Origin: Mesorhizobium escarrei | GTDB lineage: Bacteria > Pseudomonadota > Alphaproteobacteria > Rhizobiales > Rhizobiaceae | Direction: 5' to 3' | NCBI RefSeq assembly: GCF_935825525.1 | Contig: NZ_CAKXZT010000001.1 | Coordinates: 116,265 to 180,264 of the forward strand | Length of the DNA stretch: 64,000 nt | Shown: one piece after another, positions 49,335 to 58,736 of the stretch | Layout: the number at the start of each line of letters is the position of its first letter | Numbering within the stretch: position 1 is the first letter of the stretch | Made by a program: the position numbers and the translations under genes | Notes under the pieces: model-generated | Seen by the model: the letters and a program-made list of their open reading frames with translations, nothing else | Database searches by the model: none | What the model was told of the DNA's origin: nothing

Positions 49335-49402
49335 GGCCATGGTCCCGAAAAGTGAAACCGGTTTTTGCTTCGCCGGCCTTCGGTTCGGAGGAGATCATGG
49401 CC
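49335..49402. repeat. CCGAAAA-family palindrome that carries the start of the GNAT gene
   Basis: Arms GGCCATG (49335-49341) / CATGGCC (49396-49402), with GTCCCGAAAAGTGAAACCGG and CCTTCGGTTCGG between them. The right end, CGGTTCGGAGGAGATCATGG, contains an AGGAG and the ATG used by the next gene. Confidence 0.85.
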
Positions 49403-49927
49403 AGACAAGAAAATAGATATGATTTTCGACCGGTGACCGAGGCGGACCTGCCGATGATCGCCGCATGGCTGGCCGAGCCGCATGTCGCGGAGTGGTGGGA
49501 CGATCCCGAGACGGAGATCGCGCAGATTCGTGAACACATCGACAGCATTTCCGTCGAGCCGCTGATCATCGAGCTCGACGGCGAGCCGATCGGCTACATG
49601 CAGAGCTACGACCCGCATCTTGAGGACGGTCATCCCTACAGCGACCAGCCGTTCGGCACGCTCGGCATCGATTTGTCGATCGGCAGGCCCGAGCTTGTCG
49701 GACGCGGGCACGGGTCAGCAATTGTCCGTCAGTTCGTGGAACAGCTGTTCGAAGAAGGGGCACCGCGTGTCATCATCGATCCGGATCCGTCCAACGGACG
49801 AGCGATCCGTGCCTATGAAAAGGCCGGATTCACAGCTATCGATCGCAGGCAATCGGATTATGGCGACGCCGTGCTGATGGCAATTGACGCCGAAGAGGGC
49901 GACGCCCAAGAGGGCAATATCGAATAG
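49397..49927 (+). CDS. GNAT-family acetyltransferase, AAC(6')-like
   Basis: A 176-residue GNAT protein: N-terminal [21 protein letters not shown], acetyl-CoA loop region [18 protein letters not shown] and [20 protein letters not shown]. The pattern is closest to aminoglycoside 6'-N-acetyltransferase-type GNATs, but chromosomal members often have other substrates. The start and its GGAGGAG ribosome site lie in the right arm of a palindromic repeat. The C-terminal tail ([11 protein letters not shown]) is acidic and low complexity. It lies between hslV and the DUF2585 gene. Confidence 0.86.
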   Translation: MARQENRYDFRPVTEADLPMIAAWLAEPHVAEWWDDPETEIAQIREHIDSISVEPLIIELDGEPIGYMQSYDPHLEDGHPYSDQPFGTLGIDLSIGRPELVGRGHGSAIVRQFVEQLFEEGAPRVIIDPDPSNGRAIRAYEKAGFTAIDRRQSDYGDAVLMAIDAEEGDAQEGNIE

Positions 49928-49967
49928 GGCGACGCCGAATAAGGCGCCGAAGAGGGGCAGTACCAGC

Positions 49968-50567
49968 ATGAGCACAAGCGGCGCCGACAAGACCGTCTCG
50001 GCCTATGAAGACAGCTGGCGGATGGGACTTCTGCTCGTCCTCGGCCTGATTATATTCCAGGCTGGAGCCCTTTACGGCATGGGCCGAACGCCGATCTGCG
50101 AATGCGGCTATGTCAAGTTGTGGCACGGCATCGTCCAGAGCTCGGAAAATTCCCAGCATATTTCCGACTGGTACACATTCTCGCACATCATCCACGGCTT
50201 CCTGTTCTACGCGCTGGCGTGGGCTCTGTTCCCGCGTTCGCCGATCGGGCTCAGGCTGGCATTTGCCGTCGTCATAGAGGGCGGCTGGGAGCTTCTCGAG
50301 AACAGCCCGTTGATTATCGAGCGCTACCGCGCCGGAACAATTTCCCTGGATTACTATGGCGACAGCATCATCAATTCGGTGGCCGACACGCTGGCGATGG
50401 TGCTGGGATTTGTGATGGCGCGCAGGCTTCCTATATGGGTGATCGTGACCCTCGCTCTCATCTTCGAATTCGGTGTCGGCTACATCATCAGGGACAATCT
50501 GACACTCAACGTGATCATGCTGCTGCATCCGTTCGAGTCCATCCGGCAGTGGCAAAGTGGAATTTAG
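49968..50567 (+). CDS. DUF2585 (UPF0314) family membrane protein
   Basis: A 199-residue protein with about five hydrophobic segments and the conserved WTSHIIHG-like block [29 protein letters not shown] and [13 protein letters not shown]. These match DUF2585, a rhizobial membrane family of unknown function. GAGGGG precedes ATG 49968. It ends five bases before hslU. Confidence 0.86.
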   Translation: MSTSGADKTVSAYEDSWRMGLLLVLGLIIFQAGALYGMGRTPICECGYVKLWHGIVQSSENSQHISDWYTFSHIIHGFLFYALAWALFPRSPIGLRLAFAVVIEGGWELLENSPLIIERYRAGTISLDYYGDSIINSVADTLAMVLGFVMARRLPIWVIVTLALIFEFGVGYIIRDNLTLNVIMLLHPFESIRQWQSGI

Positions 50568-50571
50568 CGAT

Positions 50572-51885
50572 ATGACGACATTCTCGCCCCGCGAAATCGT
50601 TTCGGAACTCGATCGCTTCATCATCGGCCAGAAGGACGCCAAGCGCGCCGTGGCCATCGCCTTGCGCAACCGCTGGCGCCGCCAGCAGCTCGAAGGCCAG
50701 ATGCGTGAAGAGGTGATGCCGAAGAACATCCTGATGATCGGCCCAACCGGCGTCGGCAAGACCGAGATCTCGCGCCGCCTGGCGCGCCTTGCCGGCGCGC
50801 CGTTCGTCAAGGTCGAGGCGACCAAGTTCACCGAGGTCGGCTATGTCGGCCGCGACGTCGAACAGATCATCCGCGACCTGGTCGAGATCGCCATCGGGCT
50901 GGTGCGCGAGAAGATGCGCGAGGACGTCAAGGCGCGCGCCCATATCAATGCCGAGGAACGCGTGCTGGAAGCGCTCGTCGGCAAGACGGCGAGCCCGGCG
51001 ACGCGCGACAGCTTCCGCAAGAAGCTGCGCGACGGCGAACTCGACGACAAGGAGATCGAGATCGAAGTGAGCGACACCGGCACTGGCGGCATGCCCGGCT
51101 TCGAGATCCCCGGCATGCCGGGCGCCAATATCGGCGTGTTGAACATCAACGACATGCTGTCGAAAGCGATGGGCGGCCAGAAGACCAAGACCCGCAAGAC
51201 GACGGTGAAGGAATCCTACGCGGTGCTGGTCGGCGACGAGTCCGACAAGCTGCTCGACCAGGACGAGGTGGTGCGCCGGGCGCTCGAATCGACCGAAAAC
51301 GACGGCATCGTCTTCCTCGACGAGATCGACAAGATCGCCTCGCGCGAAGGCGGCATGGGCGCCGGTGTTTCCCGCGAAGGCGTGCAGCGCGACCTGCTGC
51401 CGCTTGTCGAGGGCACCACGGTCGCGACCAAATACGGACCGGTGAAGACGGATCACATCCTGTTCATCGCATCGGGCGCGTTTCACGTTGCCAAGCCATC
51501 CGATCTGCTGCCCGAATTGCAGGGCCGTCTGCCGATCCGCGTCGAGCTGCGGGCGCTGGAGAAGGACGATTTCGTCCGCATCCTGACCGAGACCGAGGCC
51601 AGCCTGATCAAGCAGTACATCGCGCTGATGAAGACCGAGGGCGTCGATCTCGTCTTCACCGACGACGCCATCGATTCACTGGCCGGCATCGCCGTCGATC
51701 TCAACGCCAGCGTCGAGAACATCGGCGCCAGGCGGCTGCAGACGGTGATGGAGCGGGTGCTGGATGAGATCTCCTATGACGCCCCGGACCGCCACGGCAC
51801 GTCGGTGACAGTCGATGCCGGCTATGTGGACAAGCATGTCGGCGACCTGTCGAGAAACACGGATTTGTCGCGATTCATCCTTTAG
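50572..51885 (+). CDS. hslU: ATP-dependent protease HslVU, ATPase subunit
   Basis: A 437-residue AAA+ unfoldase: Walker [10 protein letters not shown], Walker [12 protein letters not shown], the pore motif GYVGRDV and a C-terminal [10 protein letters not shown] tail that inserts into HslV. ATG 50572 is chosen over an upstream GTG (50557) that overlaps the previous gene; both have weak ribosome sites, hinting at coupling to the DUF2585 gene. No terminator was found downstream. Confidence 0.97.
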   Translation: MTTFSPREIVSELDRFIIGQKDAKRAVAIALRNRWRRQQLEGQMREEVMPKNILMIGPTGVGKTEISRRLARLAGAPFVKVEATKFTEVGYVGRDVEQIIRDLVEIAIGLVREKMREDVKARAHINAEERVLEALVGKTASPATRDSFRKKLRDGELDDKEIEIEVSDTGTGGMPGFEIPGMPGANIGVLNINDMLSKAMGGQKTKTRKTTVKESYAVLVGDESDKLLDQDEVVRRALESTENDGIVFLDEIDKIASREGGMGAGVSREGVQRDLLPLVEGTTVATKYGPVKTDHILFIASGAFHVAKPSDLLPELQGRLPIRVELRALEKDDFVRILTETEASLIKQYIALMKTEGVDLVFTDDAIDSLAGIAVDLNASVENIGARRLQTVMERVLDEISYDAPDRHGTSVTVDAGYVDKHVGDLSRNTDLSRFIL

Positions 51886-52079
51886 CAAGGCGATCCACTC
51901 TTCAAGGCCGGGCGAGCCGGCAGGTTCTGAGACGTGTGGCCAAATGGAAGCATCCGGCCAGATTTTGTCTTGCCGGGCCGGGGAGCTCTCGACTCGCCTT
52001 GCAGCTTTACCTAGTTTGCCGGCAACACCAGCGTCGCGCATCCGTTGGACTTGCGAAGGGCGCTTTAACAGTTGGTTCT

Positions 52080-52117
52080 GCGCATGACCCCCGAAAATCG
52101 ATTCCGGGGTCATGCGC
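52080..52117. repeat. Short intergenic palindrome (CCGAAAA family)
   Basis: Near-perfect arms GCGCATGACCCCC / GGGGTCATGCGC around CGAAAATCGATTCC, 18 bp before the DUF1402 gene. The preceding part of the gap (51886-52079) holds nothing recognised. Confidence 0.85.
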
Positions 52118-52135
52118 AGTTGCAGGCGGCGGCGC

Positions 52136-53095
52136 ATGAAAAAACTGATCCTCGTCATTCTTGGGCTGACGCTGGCGACAGCCATGTTCGCCGCCGAAGC
52201 GGCGACGATGCTGCCGCCGGGCAACAGTCATGCCGAGCAGCCCAACATACCGGGTGCCTCAAGCCGGCGCACCCAGGCCACCAACACCACCTTCCAGGCG
52301 AAATACCGCAAGGTCTATGCGCTGCTGCAGCACGACGCCGGTCTTCGCGGCAAGATCGAGCAGGCCGCAGCGACCTATGGCATCGATCCTATGCATATCG
52401 TCGGCGCCATCGTCGGCGAGCACACCTACAATGTCGACGCCTACGACCGGCTGCAGACCTACTACGTCAAGGCGATCTCCTATCTGTCGAGCAAGCTGTC
52501 CTTCGCCTATGAAGGCGAGGACATCGCCGATTTCGTGCAACGGCCGCAATTCCAGGAATGCGTCGGCAAATCGGACAGTTACGCGCTCTGGGAATGCCGC
52601 GAGCAGGTGTGGAACCTTTCATTTCGCGGCAAGACTGTCGGCGGTGAGAGCTTCCCCGACGACCGCTTCGGCGCCACCTTCTTCCAGCCCTATTATGCCG
52701 GCCAGACTTTTGGGCTGGGCCAGCTCAATCCGCTGACCGCCTTGCAGATGAGCGATCTCGTGCACCAGGTTTCCGGCCTGCCGAAGCTCGACGTCGGCGA
52801 TCCGAACGCGGTCTACAAGACGATTATGGATCCGGATCTGACCTTGGACTATGTCGCGGCGACGATCCGAAAATCAATCGATGCCTATCAGAGCATTGCC
52901 GGCTTCGACATATCGGGCAATCCCGGCATCACATCGACGCTCTACAATGTCGGCAATCCGGAACAGCGCGCCCATGTGCTGAAGGCCGAGAACGACAGGC
53001 GCCGCGCCGCAGGCGAGCCGGAGAAGCTGCCCGAGGAAAATTACTATGGTTGGCTGGTCAACGACAAATTGCCGGAGCTGAAGGCGCTGTTTTAG
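52136..53095 (+). CDS. DUF1402 family exported protein
   Basis: A 319-residue protein with an N-terminal signal peptide (MKKLILVILGLTLATAMFAAEA), then a soluble domain with IDPMHIVGAIVGEHTYNVDAYDRLQ, FGLGQLNPLTALQMSD and PGITSTLYNVG. The Glu in GEH and the GLGQLNPLTA block resemble lysozyme-like (lytic transglycosylase) folds, suggesting a periplasmic cell-wall role, but this is an inference. The family is DUF1402. The start at ATG 52136 keeps the signal peptide intact. Confidence 0.82.
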   Translation: MKKLILVILGLTLATAMFAAEAATMLPPGNSHAEQPNIPGASSRRTQATNTTFQAKYRKVYALLQHDAGLRGKIEQAAATYGIDPMHIVGAIVGEHTYNVDAYDRLQTYYVKAISYLSSKLSFAYEGEDIADFVQRPQFQECVGKSDSYALWECREQVWNLSFRGKTVGGESFPDDRFGATFFQPYYAGQTFGLGQLNPLTALQMSDLVHQVSGLPKLDVGDPNAVYKTIMDPDLTLDYVAATIRKSIDAYQSIAGFDISGNPGITSTLYNVGNPEQRAHVLKAENDRRRAAGEPEKLPEENYYGWLVNDKLPELKALF

Positions 53096-53159
53096 GTGGG
53101 TGTTGAGATCTGGACTTTGAGCTGAAACCCGAAGTCGCCCCCTTTGGGCGTTTGCGCTG

Positions 53160-53325
53160 CCCCTCATTGCCCTGCCGGGCATTTCTCCCCGTATAGTGAC
53201 GGGGAGAAAAATGCCTCCGCGAACGATTTCGCCAATCTCCAGCGTAGCGGAAAGGATGCCGAGGGTGCGGTCAGCGCCTTCTCCCCGTCACCATACGGGG
53301 AGAAGATGCCGGCAGGCAGATGAGG
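53160..53325. repeat. RIME-like intergenic mosaic element in inverted duplicate
   Basis: The right arm has CTTCTCCCCGTCACCATACG, ACGGGGAGAAGATGCCGGCA and GGCAGATGAGGG; the left arm has its inverse (CCTCATTGCCCTGCCGGGCA and a CTCCCCGT/ACGGGGAG hairpin). The two lie about 60 bp apart. The motif matches the Rhizobium-specific intergenic mosaic element type. Confidence 0.82.
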
Positions 53326-53360
53326 GACGGCGCGGCTTTTGAGAATAGGCACGCCACGGC

Positions 53361-54593
53361 TCATGCCGCCAGCAGCGACTTCAGCTTGATTGTTTGCGAA
53401 CCGAGCGCCTCAGGCGCCGGCTTTGCCCTTCTTGCGATCAGCATCTCGGCTAGCCTAATGTCGCGGGCGACAGAATTGCCCGGGCCGATGCCGCTCGCCG
53501 CGACCAGCCTGCCGTCCTGCGCCAAATGGAACAGGATGAAGGCGCCATCGTCGAGGTCGCGGCGCACGACCTTGCTGCCCTCGTCCGACAGGCCTGATAT
53601 CTGCAAGGTCAGGCCGTACTGATCCGACCAGAACCATGGCACTGCCGCGTGGGCCTCGCCGGCGCCCAGCATGTTCCTGGCCGCAAGCGCGCCCTGCTCC
53701 TGCGCGTTGCGCCAGGCCTCCAGCCGCACGCGCCGGCCGCCATACACGGCAAGCGGAAACGAGCAGCAATCGCCGGCGGCGAAGATGTCCGGATCGCTGG
53801 TGCGAAGCGCGGCATCGACGGCTATGCCGTTGTCGATCGTCAGTCCCGCTTCCGCGGCAAGTCCGGTAACCGGCACGGCGCCGATGCCGATCACCGCCAG
53901 ATCGGCGACGATGTCCTGTCCGCCGGCAAGCGCGATGCGCACCTGGGCGCCGTCCTCGGCGATCGCCGCGATGGCGTCGCCGCACAGGATTTTGACGCCT
54001 TCGGCTTCATGCGTCTGGTGGATGATTTTGGCGATCTCGGCCGGCACGCCGCGCATCAGGATGCGCGGCTGCGCCTCGATGACGGTGACCGCGGCCCCCA
54101 GCCCGCGTGCCGCGGCGGCGAGCTCAAGACCGATGAAGCCGCCGCCGACGATGGCGATGCGGTTTCCGGCCCTGAGATGGGCGCGGATGGCCAGCGCGTC
54201 GTTGAAGGTCCGGAGATAGACGCAGCGCGGCCCGAGGCCCGGCATCGGCAGTCTGCGCGGCACCGATCCCGTTGCCAGCAACAGCTTGTCGTAAGGCAGG
54301 ACCGAACCGTCCGACAGGCGCACGCCATGCGCGGCGCGGTCGATCTCCACTGCCTGAACCGAATGGATATGCCTGATCGATCTCTCGGCCAGGATCTCAT
54401 CGCTGGCAATCGCCTTGATCGCGGGCGCATCGCTGGTCATCGCGTCTTTCGACAGCGGCGGCCGCTCGTAAGGCAGATGCGGCTCGTCGCCGACCAGCGT
54501 CACCGGGCCATCATAGCCGAGATCGCGCAGCGTCAGGGCAGCCCGCCCGCCGCATTCGCCGGCGCCGATGATGAGCATTCCTTTCGCCATCAT
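53361..54593 (-). CDS. FAD-dependent ferredoxin reductase, MocF-like
   Basis: A 410-residue reductase with FAD-binding LIIGAGECGGRAALTLRD, an NAD-binding IAIVGGGFIGLELAAAARG near residue 150 and the FAD C-terminal block DIFAAGDCC. This is the putidaredoxin-reductase type that feeds Rieske or 2Fe-2S ferredoxins. It follows the Rieske ferredoxin gene by a few bases and the diiron oxygenase gene, forming an electron-transfer unit of the MocF-MocE-MocD kind known from rhizopine catabolism. Confidence 0.88.
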   Translation of the reverse strand: MMAKGMLIIGAGECGGRAALTLRDLGYDGPVTLVGDEPHLPYERPPLSKDAMTSDAPAIKAIASDEILAERSIRHIHSVQAVEIDRAAHGVRLSDGSVLPYDKLLLATGSVPRRLPMPGLGPRCVYLRTFNDALAIRAHLRAGNRIAIVGGGFIGLELAAAARGLGAAVTVIEAQPRILMRGVPAEIAKIIHQTHEAEGVKILCGDAIAAIAEDGAQVRIALAGGQDIVADLAVIGIGAVPVTGLAAEAGLTIDNGIAVDAALRTSDPDIFAAGDCCSFPLAVYGGRRVRLEAWRNAQEQGALAARNMLGAGEAHAAVPWFWSDQYGLTLQISGLSDEGSKVVRRDLDDGAFILFHLAQDGRLVAASGIGPGNSVARDIRLAEMLIARRAKPAPEALGSQTIKLKSLLAA

Positions 54594-54595
54594 CG

Positions 54596-54910
54596 TCACC
54601 CGATCTGAATGAGGATTTTGCCGGCGTCGAGCTTGACCGGATAGGTCCTGAGATTGACGCAGACCGGTGCGCCCCTGGCTGCACCAGTCTTGTAGTTGAA
54701 GCGGCCATTGTGCTTCGGGCATTCGATGATGTTGTCCATCACCAGCCCATCGGCCAGATGCACCTTCTCATGCGAGCAAAGACCGTCCGTCGCGAAATAT
54801 TCGTCGTCGGGACTGCGATAGATGGCGAAGGTGCGGCCGTCATGGTCGAACCGCATCACGTCCTCTTCGTCGATGTCATCGGCACCACAGGCCTCGACCC
54901 AGTCGCTCAT
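54596..54910 (-). CDS. Rieske 2Fe-2S ferredoxin, MocE-like
   Basis: A 104-residue single Rieske domain with the complete ligand set: Cys45/His47 (CSHEKVHL) and Cys64/His67 (CPKHNGRF). GGAGG lies five bases before ATG 54910. It presumably shuttles electrons from the adjacent reductase to the membrane diiron oxygenase. The name MocE-like is by arrangement and size and not by a database match. Confidence 0.9.
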   Translation of the reverse strand: MSDWVEACGADDIDEEDVMRFDHDGRTFAIYRSPDDEYFATDGLCSHEKVHLADGLVMDNIIECPKHNGRFNYKTGAARGAPVCVNLRTYPVKLDAGKILIQIG

Positions 54911-54965
54911 TGGTCCTCCCGGCATAATTTTGCTTGGTCAACGTGCCCCGGCACAGGCGCGCAAA

Positions 54966-56075
54966 TCATTCGGCTGCTGCCGCGACGGCGTCGTTGTCGT
55001 TATGGAATTCGTCGCGATAAGGCTTGGCGGTCGGCGGCAGCTCGCGCTTGAGGAAATAGTCCTCATTGCGCAGCTGGCGCAGGAAGGCAGGCACCATCTC
55101 GCGATAGCCGGCCATGATCGATGGCGTCGGCTCCGGTAGATCGTGCTTGATCAGCTCATGCAGCCTCGGCAACGCGTGATAGGGCACCATCGGGAACATG
55201 TGATGCTCGACATGATAGTTCATGTTCCAGTAGATGAAGCGGCTGATCGGGTTCATGTAGACGGTGCGGCTGTTGAGGCGATGGTCGATGACGTTTTCGG
55301 CGAGACCGCCATGCTGCAGCAGGCCGGTCATGACATGATGCCAGGCGCCGTAAAGCCTGGGCAGACCGACCAGCATCAAGGGCAGGAACGACCCGCTATA
55401 GAGCGCCAGCGCGATTGTCGCGGCATAGATCGCGGTCCAGATGCGGGCAATGCGGATCGCCTTTGGCTGCTCCTGCTCGGGAATGAAGGTCTTTTCCGCC
55501 GGGCTGATGATACCGGCCGCATTGCGCACCATGTCGGTCATGGCGTGCCAGGCATCGACAATGCCGAAGAAATTGAGCACGACGCGCAACAGGTCCGGTG
55601 GGCGCATCACCGCGATCTCCGGATCGCGGCCGACGATGATTGTATCAGTGTGATGCCGCGTATGGCTCCATCGCCAGGTCACCGGGTTGCGCATGATCAT
55701 GAAGCAGGCGATCTGATAGACCACATCATTCATCCACTGCGTCCTGAAGGCGGTGCCGTGGCCGCATTCGTGCCAGCGTGAATCGGTGGAAGAGCCGTAG
55801 AGCACGCCATAGACGAAGAAGAACGGCACGCACCACCAAGTGCCCCAGAACCAGGCGCCGCCGGCGCCGCTCAGGACCAGGGCGGAGAGCCAGATGATGG
55901 TGTCGCGGATCGCCGGCCCATCCGAGCGCTGCATCAGCTCCTTCATCTGCTTGCGGGGCACATCGGTATGATACCATTCAGCCGCCGCCAGCCCGGTCTC
56001 GACGGCGTGTTTTGCGTCGCGGCCGAGCAGGCTGTAGTCTCGCCGGCACGGCATTGCGGATAGTGTCGCTTCCAT
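54966..56075 (-). CDS. Membrane diiron oxygenase (fatty acid desaturase fold), MocD-like
   Basis: A 369-residue membrane protein with the three histidine boxes of the desaturase/hydroxylase family: HECGH (102-106), HTRHH (138-142) and HVEHH (288-292). The membrane segments surround them (about 57-95, 115-130, 205-245). In the rhizopine system MocD is the oxygenase that, with MocE and MocF, removes the methyl of 3-O-methyl-scyllo-inosamine. ATG 56075 is chosen because GGAGG lies eight bases before it. It is divergent from the LacI gene. Confidence 0.85.
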   Translation of the reverse strand: MEATLSAMPCRRDYSLLGRDAKHAVETGLAAAEWYHTDVPRKQMKELMQRSDGPAIRDTIIWLSALVLSGAGGAWFWGTWWCVPFFFVYGVLYGSSTDSRWHECGHGTAFRTQWMNDVVYQIACFMIMRNPVTWRWSHTRHHTDTIIVGRDPEIAVMRPPDLLRVVLNFFGIVDAWHAMTDMVRNAAGIISPAEKTFIPEQEQPKAIRIARIWTAIYAATIALALYSGSFLPLMLVGLPRLYGAWHHVMTGLLQHGGLAENVIDHRLNSRTVYMNPISRFIYWNMNYHVEHHMFPMVPYHALPRLHELIKHDLPEPTPSIMAGYREMVPAFLRQLRNEDYFLKRELPPTAKPYRDEFHNDNDAVAAAAE

Positions 56076-56173
56076 TGAGGCTGCCTCCGTCGGCATCCGT
56101 CGGAACGGGTGCCTCTGCCACAGGTGCTATGCCCTAAAATAGCGCCAAGCCGTGATAGGCTCAACATCATGAA

Positions 56174-56186
56174 GATAGTTTCTATC
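56174..56186. promoter_or_regulatory. Palindrome between the mocD-like and LacI genes, operator candidate
   Basis: GATAG-TTT-CTATC, followed by ATCATT (56185-56190) / AATGAT (56199-56204). It lies in the divergent control region, so a regulator here could affect both sides. No second copy was seen elsewhere in the cluster, which weakens the assignment. Confidence 0.35.
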
Positions 56187-56238
56187 ATTTCCCATCAGAA
56201 TGATGTAAGCCTATGCAAGGCAATCAGGCAGGAAGCGT

Positions 56239-57270
56239 ATGGCAAAACGGCCGACCATCACCGATCTGGCGCGGATTTCTGGGGTCAGCGTCGCCACCGT
56301 CGACCGGGTGCTGAACAATCGCCTGCCGGTGCGCGAGGAAACCGCGCGCCGCGTCTATGAGGCCGCCACCAGCATCGGCTACCACGCCGCCGGACTGATC
56401 AAGCAGCGGATGCGCCAGGAACTGCCGGAATACCGGCTCGGCTTTCTGCTGCTGAGGGGCAATGATGTTTTCTACAGCGATTTCGCCCGGGAGATCGAAC
56501 TGGCGGTTTCGCAATCGCAGCGCTTTCGCGGCGTGGCAACCATCGATTTCGCCAGTTCGCTGGCCCCCGACGAGATCGCCGCGCAGTTGCGCAAGCTGGC
56601 GGCGAAAACCAGGGCAGTCGCCCTTGTCGGTCCGGACCATCCGACGCTGACGGCAGCCGTCGAGACCCTGAAAGCGAGGGGGCAACCCGTCTTCTCCCTG
56701 CTATCCGATTTCGCAGCCGGCATCCGCGAGGGCTATGTCGGCCTCGACAACCGCAAGGTCGGTCGTACCGCGGCCTGGATGATCGCCAGAGGTGCGAGGA
56801 AGCCCGGCAAGGTCGCCCTTTTCGTCGGCAGCCATCGCTTTCATGGCCATGAGCTGCGCGAGATCGGCTTCAGATCATTTTTCCGCGAGCATGCGCCGGA
56901 ATTCACGGTGATGGAGACACTGGTCAACCTGGAAGCCAACCAGGTGACCCATGATGCGATGATCGACCTTCTGGCGCGGTACCCGGATCTGGCCGGCTGC
57001 TACGTCGCCGGCGGCGGCATGGAAGGCGCGGTTTCCGCGCTACGGGCGGCCAGGCCGGCAAACATGCCGGTGGTCGTCTGCAATGAGATCAACGCCGAAT
57101 CGCGCGCGGCGCTCGCCGACAACATCCTGACCATGGTGATTTCGACGCCGCTGGCAGCACTATGCCGCGAGCTTGTCGGGCTGATGGCGCATGCCATCGA
57201 AGCAGGCGCTGCCAATGCGCCGGGCCAGACCTTCCTGCCCTTCGACATCTATCTGCCGGAAAACATCTAG
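56239..57270 (+). CDS. LacI-family transcriptional regulator
   Basis: A 343-residue LacI/GalR protein. The N-terminal helix-turn-helix is ITDLARISGVSVATVDRVLNNR, followed by a periplasmic-binding-protein-like effector domain (YRLGFLLLRGNDVFYSDFAREIELA). It is divergent from the oxygenase trio and precedes the ABC transporter, so it probably controls the whole cluster in response to the imported sugar-like compound. The known rhizopine locus uses a GntR-type MocR instead. Confidence 0.92.
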   Translation: MAKRPTITDLARISGVSVATVDRVLNNRLPVREETARRVYEAATSIGYHAAGLIKQRMRQELPEYRLGFLLLRGNDVFYSDFAREIELAVSQSQRFRGVATIDFASSLAPDEIAAQLRKLAAKTRAVALVGPDHPTLTAAVETLKARGQPVFSLLSDFAAGIREGYVGLDNRKVGRTAAWMIARGARKPGKVALFVGSHRFHGHELREIGFRSFFREHAPEFTVMETLVNLEANQVTHDAMIDLLARYPDLAGCYVAGGGMEGAVSALRAARPANMPVVVCNEINAESRAALADNILTMVISTPLAALCRELVGLMAHAIEAGAANAPGQTFLPFDIYLPENI

Positions 57271-57424
57271 GTTCGGGCAGAACATCTGGGCTCAGCCAAG
57301 ACATCCTGTTTAGATCGGGGCGTCGGCAGTGATGTGAACCATCAGCCTGATGGATTCTTGCAGAAGATTTGCCGGCCCTCAGCTGCGTTGTCCGAAAAAT
57401 CCGGCAGCCGATTTCGGAATCTCC

Positions 57425-57454
57425 TTGACGCCCGCACGCAGAATGGAATAAATA
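57425..57454 (+). promoter_or_regulatory. Candidate promoter of the sugar ABC operon with downstream operator-like palindrome
   Basis: TTGACG (57425-57430) with an AT-rich TAAATA 18 bases downstream. A perfect palindrome GTTCCGGAAC with a central CG lies further down at 57484-57493, where a LacI-type repressor could block transcription. The remaining 57271-57640 gap (370 bp) holds no gene. Confidence 0.38.
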
Positions 57455-57640
57455 TTTCACCAACTAGGTATTTTGGTTCTTTCGTTCCGGAACATCTGTT
57501 TCAACGGAGGGCTTGGCGTTCCAGCCAACGCGGAAGTCGCCATCGGAAACGGAGAAGCAATCGGGAGAGATTCCCTGGGAGATCGGGGATTCCGGGTAGA
57601 TCGGTGCAGCCGGACACCAATTCTGTGGAGGAGAAATAGA

Positions 57641-58582
57641 ATGAAAAAGCTGCTGTTGGGCGCCGCATTCCTGGCGCTGATGAGCTCGTCCGCCCTCGCT
57701 GCCAAAATCGGCGTGTCGATGGCGCTGTTCGACGACAATTTTCTCACCGTGCTGCGCAACGGCATGATCGAGCAGGCCAAAGGCATGGAAGGCGTGGAAC
57801 TGCAGGTCGAGGACGCGCAGAACGACGTCGCCAAGCAGCTCGACCAGATCAAGAACTTCGTCGCCTCGGGCGTCGACGCAATCATCGTCAACCCGGTCGA
57901 CACCTCGGCCACCCAGGCAATGTCGGATGCCGCGGCTGCGGCCAACGTTCCGCTGGTCTATGTCAACCGCGAGCCAGTCAATGTCGACGCGCTGCCTGAC
58001 AACCAGGCTTTCGTTGCCTCGAACGAGGTTGAGTCAGGCACGCTCGAGACCCAGGAAGTCTGCCGGCTGTTCAAGGAAGCTGGCAAGACCGAGGCCAATG
58101 TCTATGTGATCATGGGCGAGTTGTCGAACCAGGCCGCGGTGCAGCGCACCAAGGACATTGACGATGTGATCGCCACTCCCGAATGCAGCTTCATCAAGAT
58201 CATCGACAAGCAGACGTCGAACTGGAAACGCGAGGAAGCACAGAACCTGATGACCAACTGGCTGTCGACCGGCGCGCCGTTCGATGGCGTGATCGCCAAC
58301 AATGACGAGAGCGCCATCGGCGCCATCCAGGCCATGAAGGCTGCCAATATCGACATGAAGTCGGTTGTCGTCGGCGGCGTGGATGCCACTCAGGACGCGC
58401 TTTCCGCGATGCAGGCGGGCGATCTCGACGTCACCGTGTTCCAGGATGCCGCTGGCCAGGGCGCCGGGGCGCTGGACGCGGCGCTCAAGCTTTCCAAGGG
58501 CGAGGCGGTCGAGCAGAAGGTCTACATCCCCTTCCAGCTGGTCACGCCGGCAAACATCGACAAGTTCCTGCAGAAGAACTGA
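57641..58582 (+). CDS. Sugar ABC transporter substrate-binding protein (CUT2; rhizopine/inositol-binding-like)
   Basis: A 313-residue periplasmic protein: signal peptide MKKLLLGAAFLALMSSSALA, then the type I ribose-binding fold (IGVSMALFDDNFLTVLRNGM, VDAIIVNPVDTSAT, GVIANNDESAIGAIQAM). The FDDNFLTVLRNGM start resembles rhizopine-binding MocB and related inositol-binding proteins; the specific ligand is inferred from context. GGAGGAG precedes ATG 57641. Confidence 0.88.
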   Translation: MKKLLLGAAFLALMSSSALAAKIGVSMALFDDNFLTVLRNGMIEQAKGMEGVELQVEDAQNDVAKQLDQIKNFVASGVDAIIVNPVDTSATQAMSDAAAAANVPLVYVNREPVNVDALPDNQAFVASNEVESGTLETQEVCRLFKEAGKTEANVYVIMGELSNQAAVQRTKDIDDVIATPECSFIKIIDKQTSNWKREEAQNLMTNWLSTGAPFDGVIANNDESAIGAIQAMKAANIDMKSVVVGGVDATQDALSAMQAGDLDVTVFQDAAGQGAGALDAALKLSKGEAVEQKVYIPFQLVTPANIDKFLQKN

Positions 58583-58605
58583 GGCAGAGGACCGTTTTTC
58601 GATCG

Positions 58606-58672
58606 GGAGCGGCGGCAGAGCGTCGGACCGTTTTGAGAGTCCGATGTTGGAAAAACAAAAAAACGCCGCTCC
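58606..58672 (+). repeat. Nested stem-loop between binding-protein and permease genes
   Basis: Outer arms GGAGCGGCG (58606-58614) / CGCCGCTCC (58664-58672); inner arms TCGGAC (58623-58628) / GTCCGA (58639-58644); an A-run lies before the right outer arm. Such structures between binding-protein and permease genes commonly stabilise the upstream mRNA so that binding protein is made in excess. Confidence 0.75.
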
Positions 58673-58736
58673 TCTTTCCCCTCGTCGCCAAAACAGGCGG
58701 CGGGTGGGCGACTACGGCTGATGGAGGAATCAAGAT

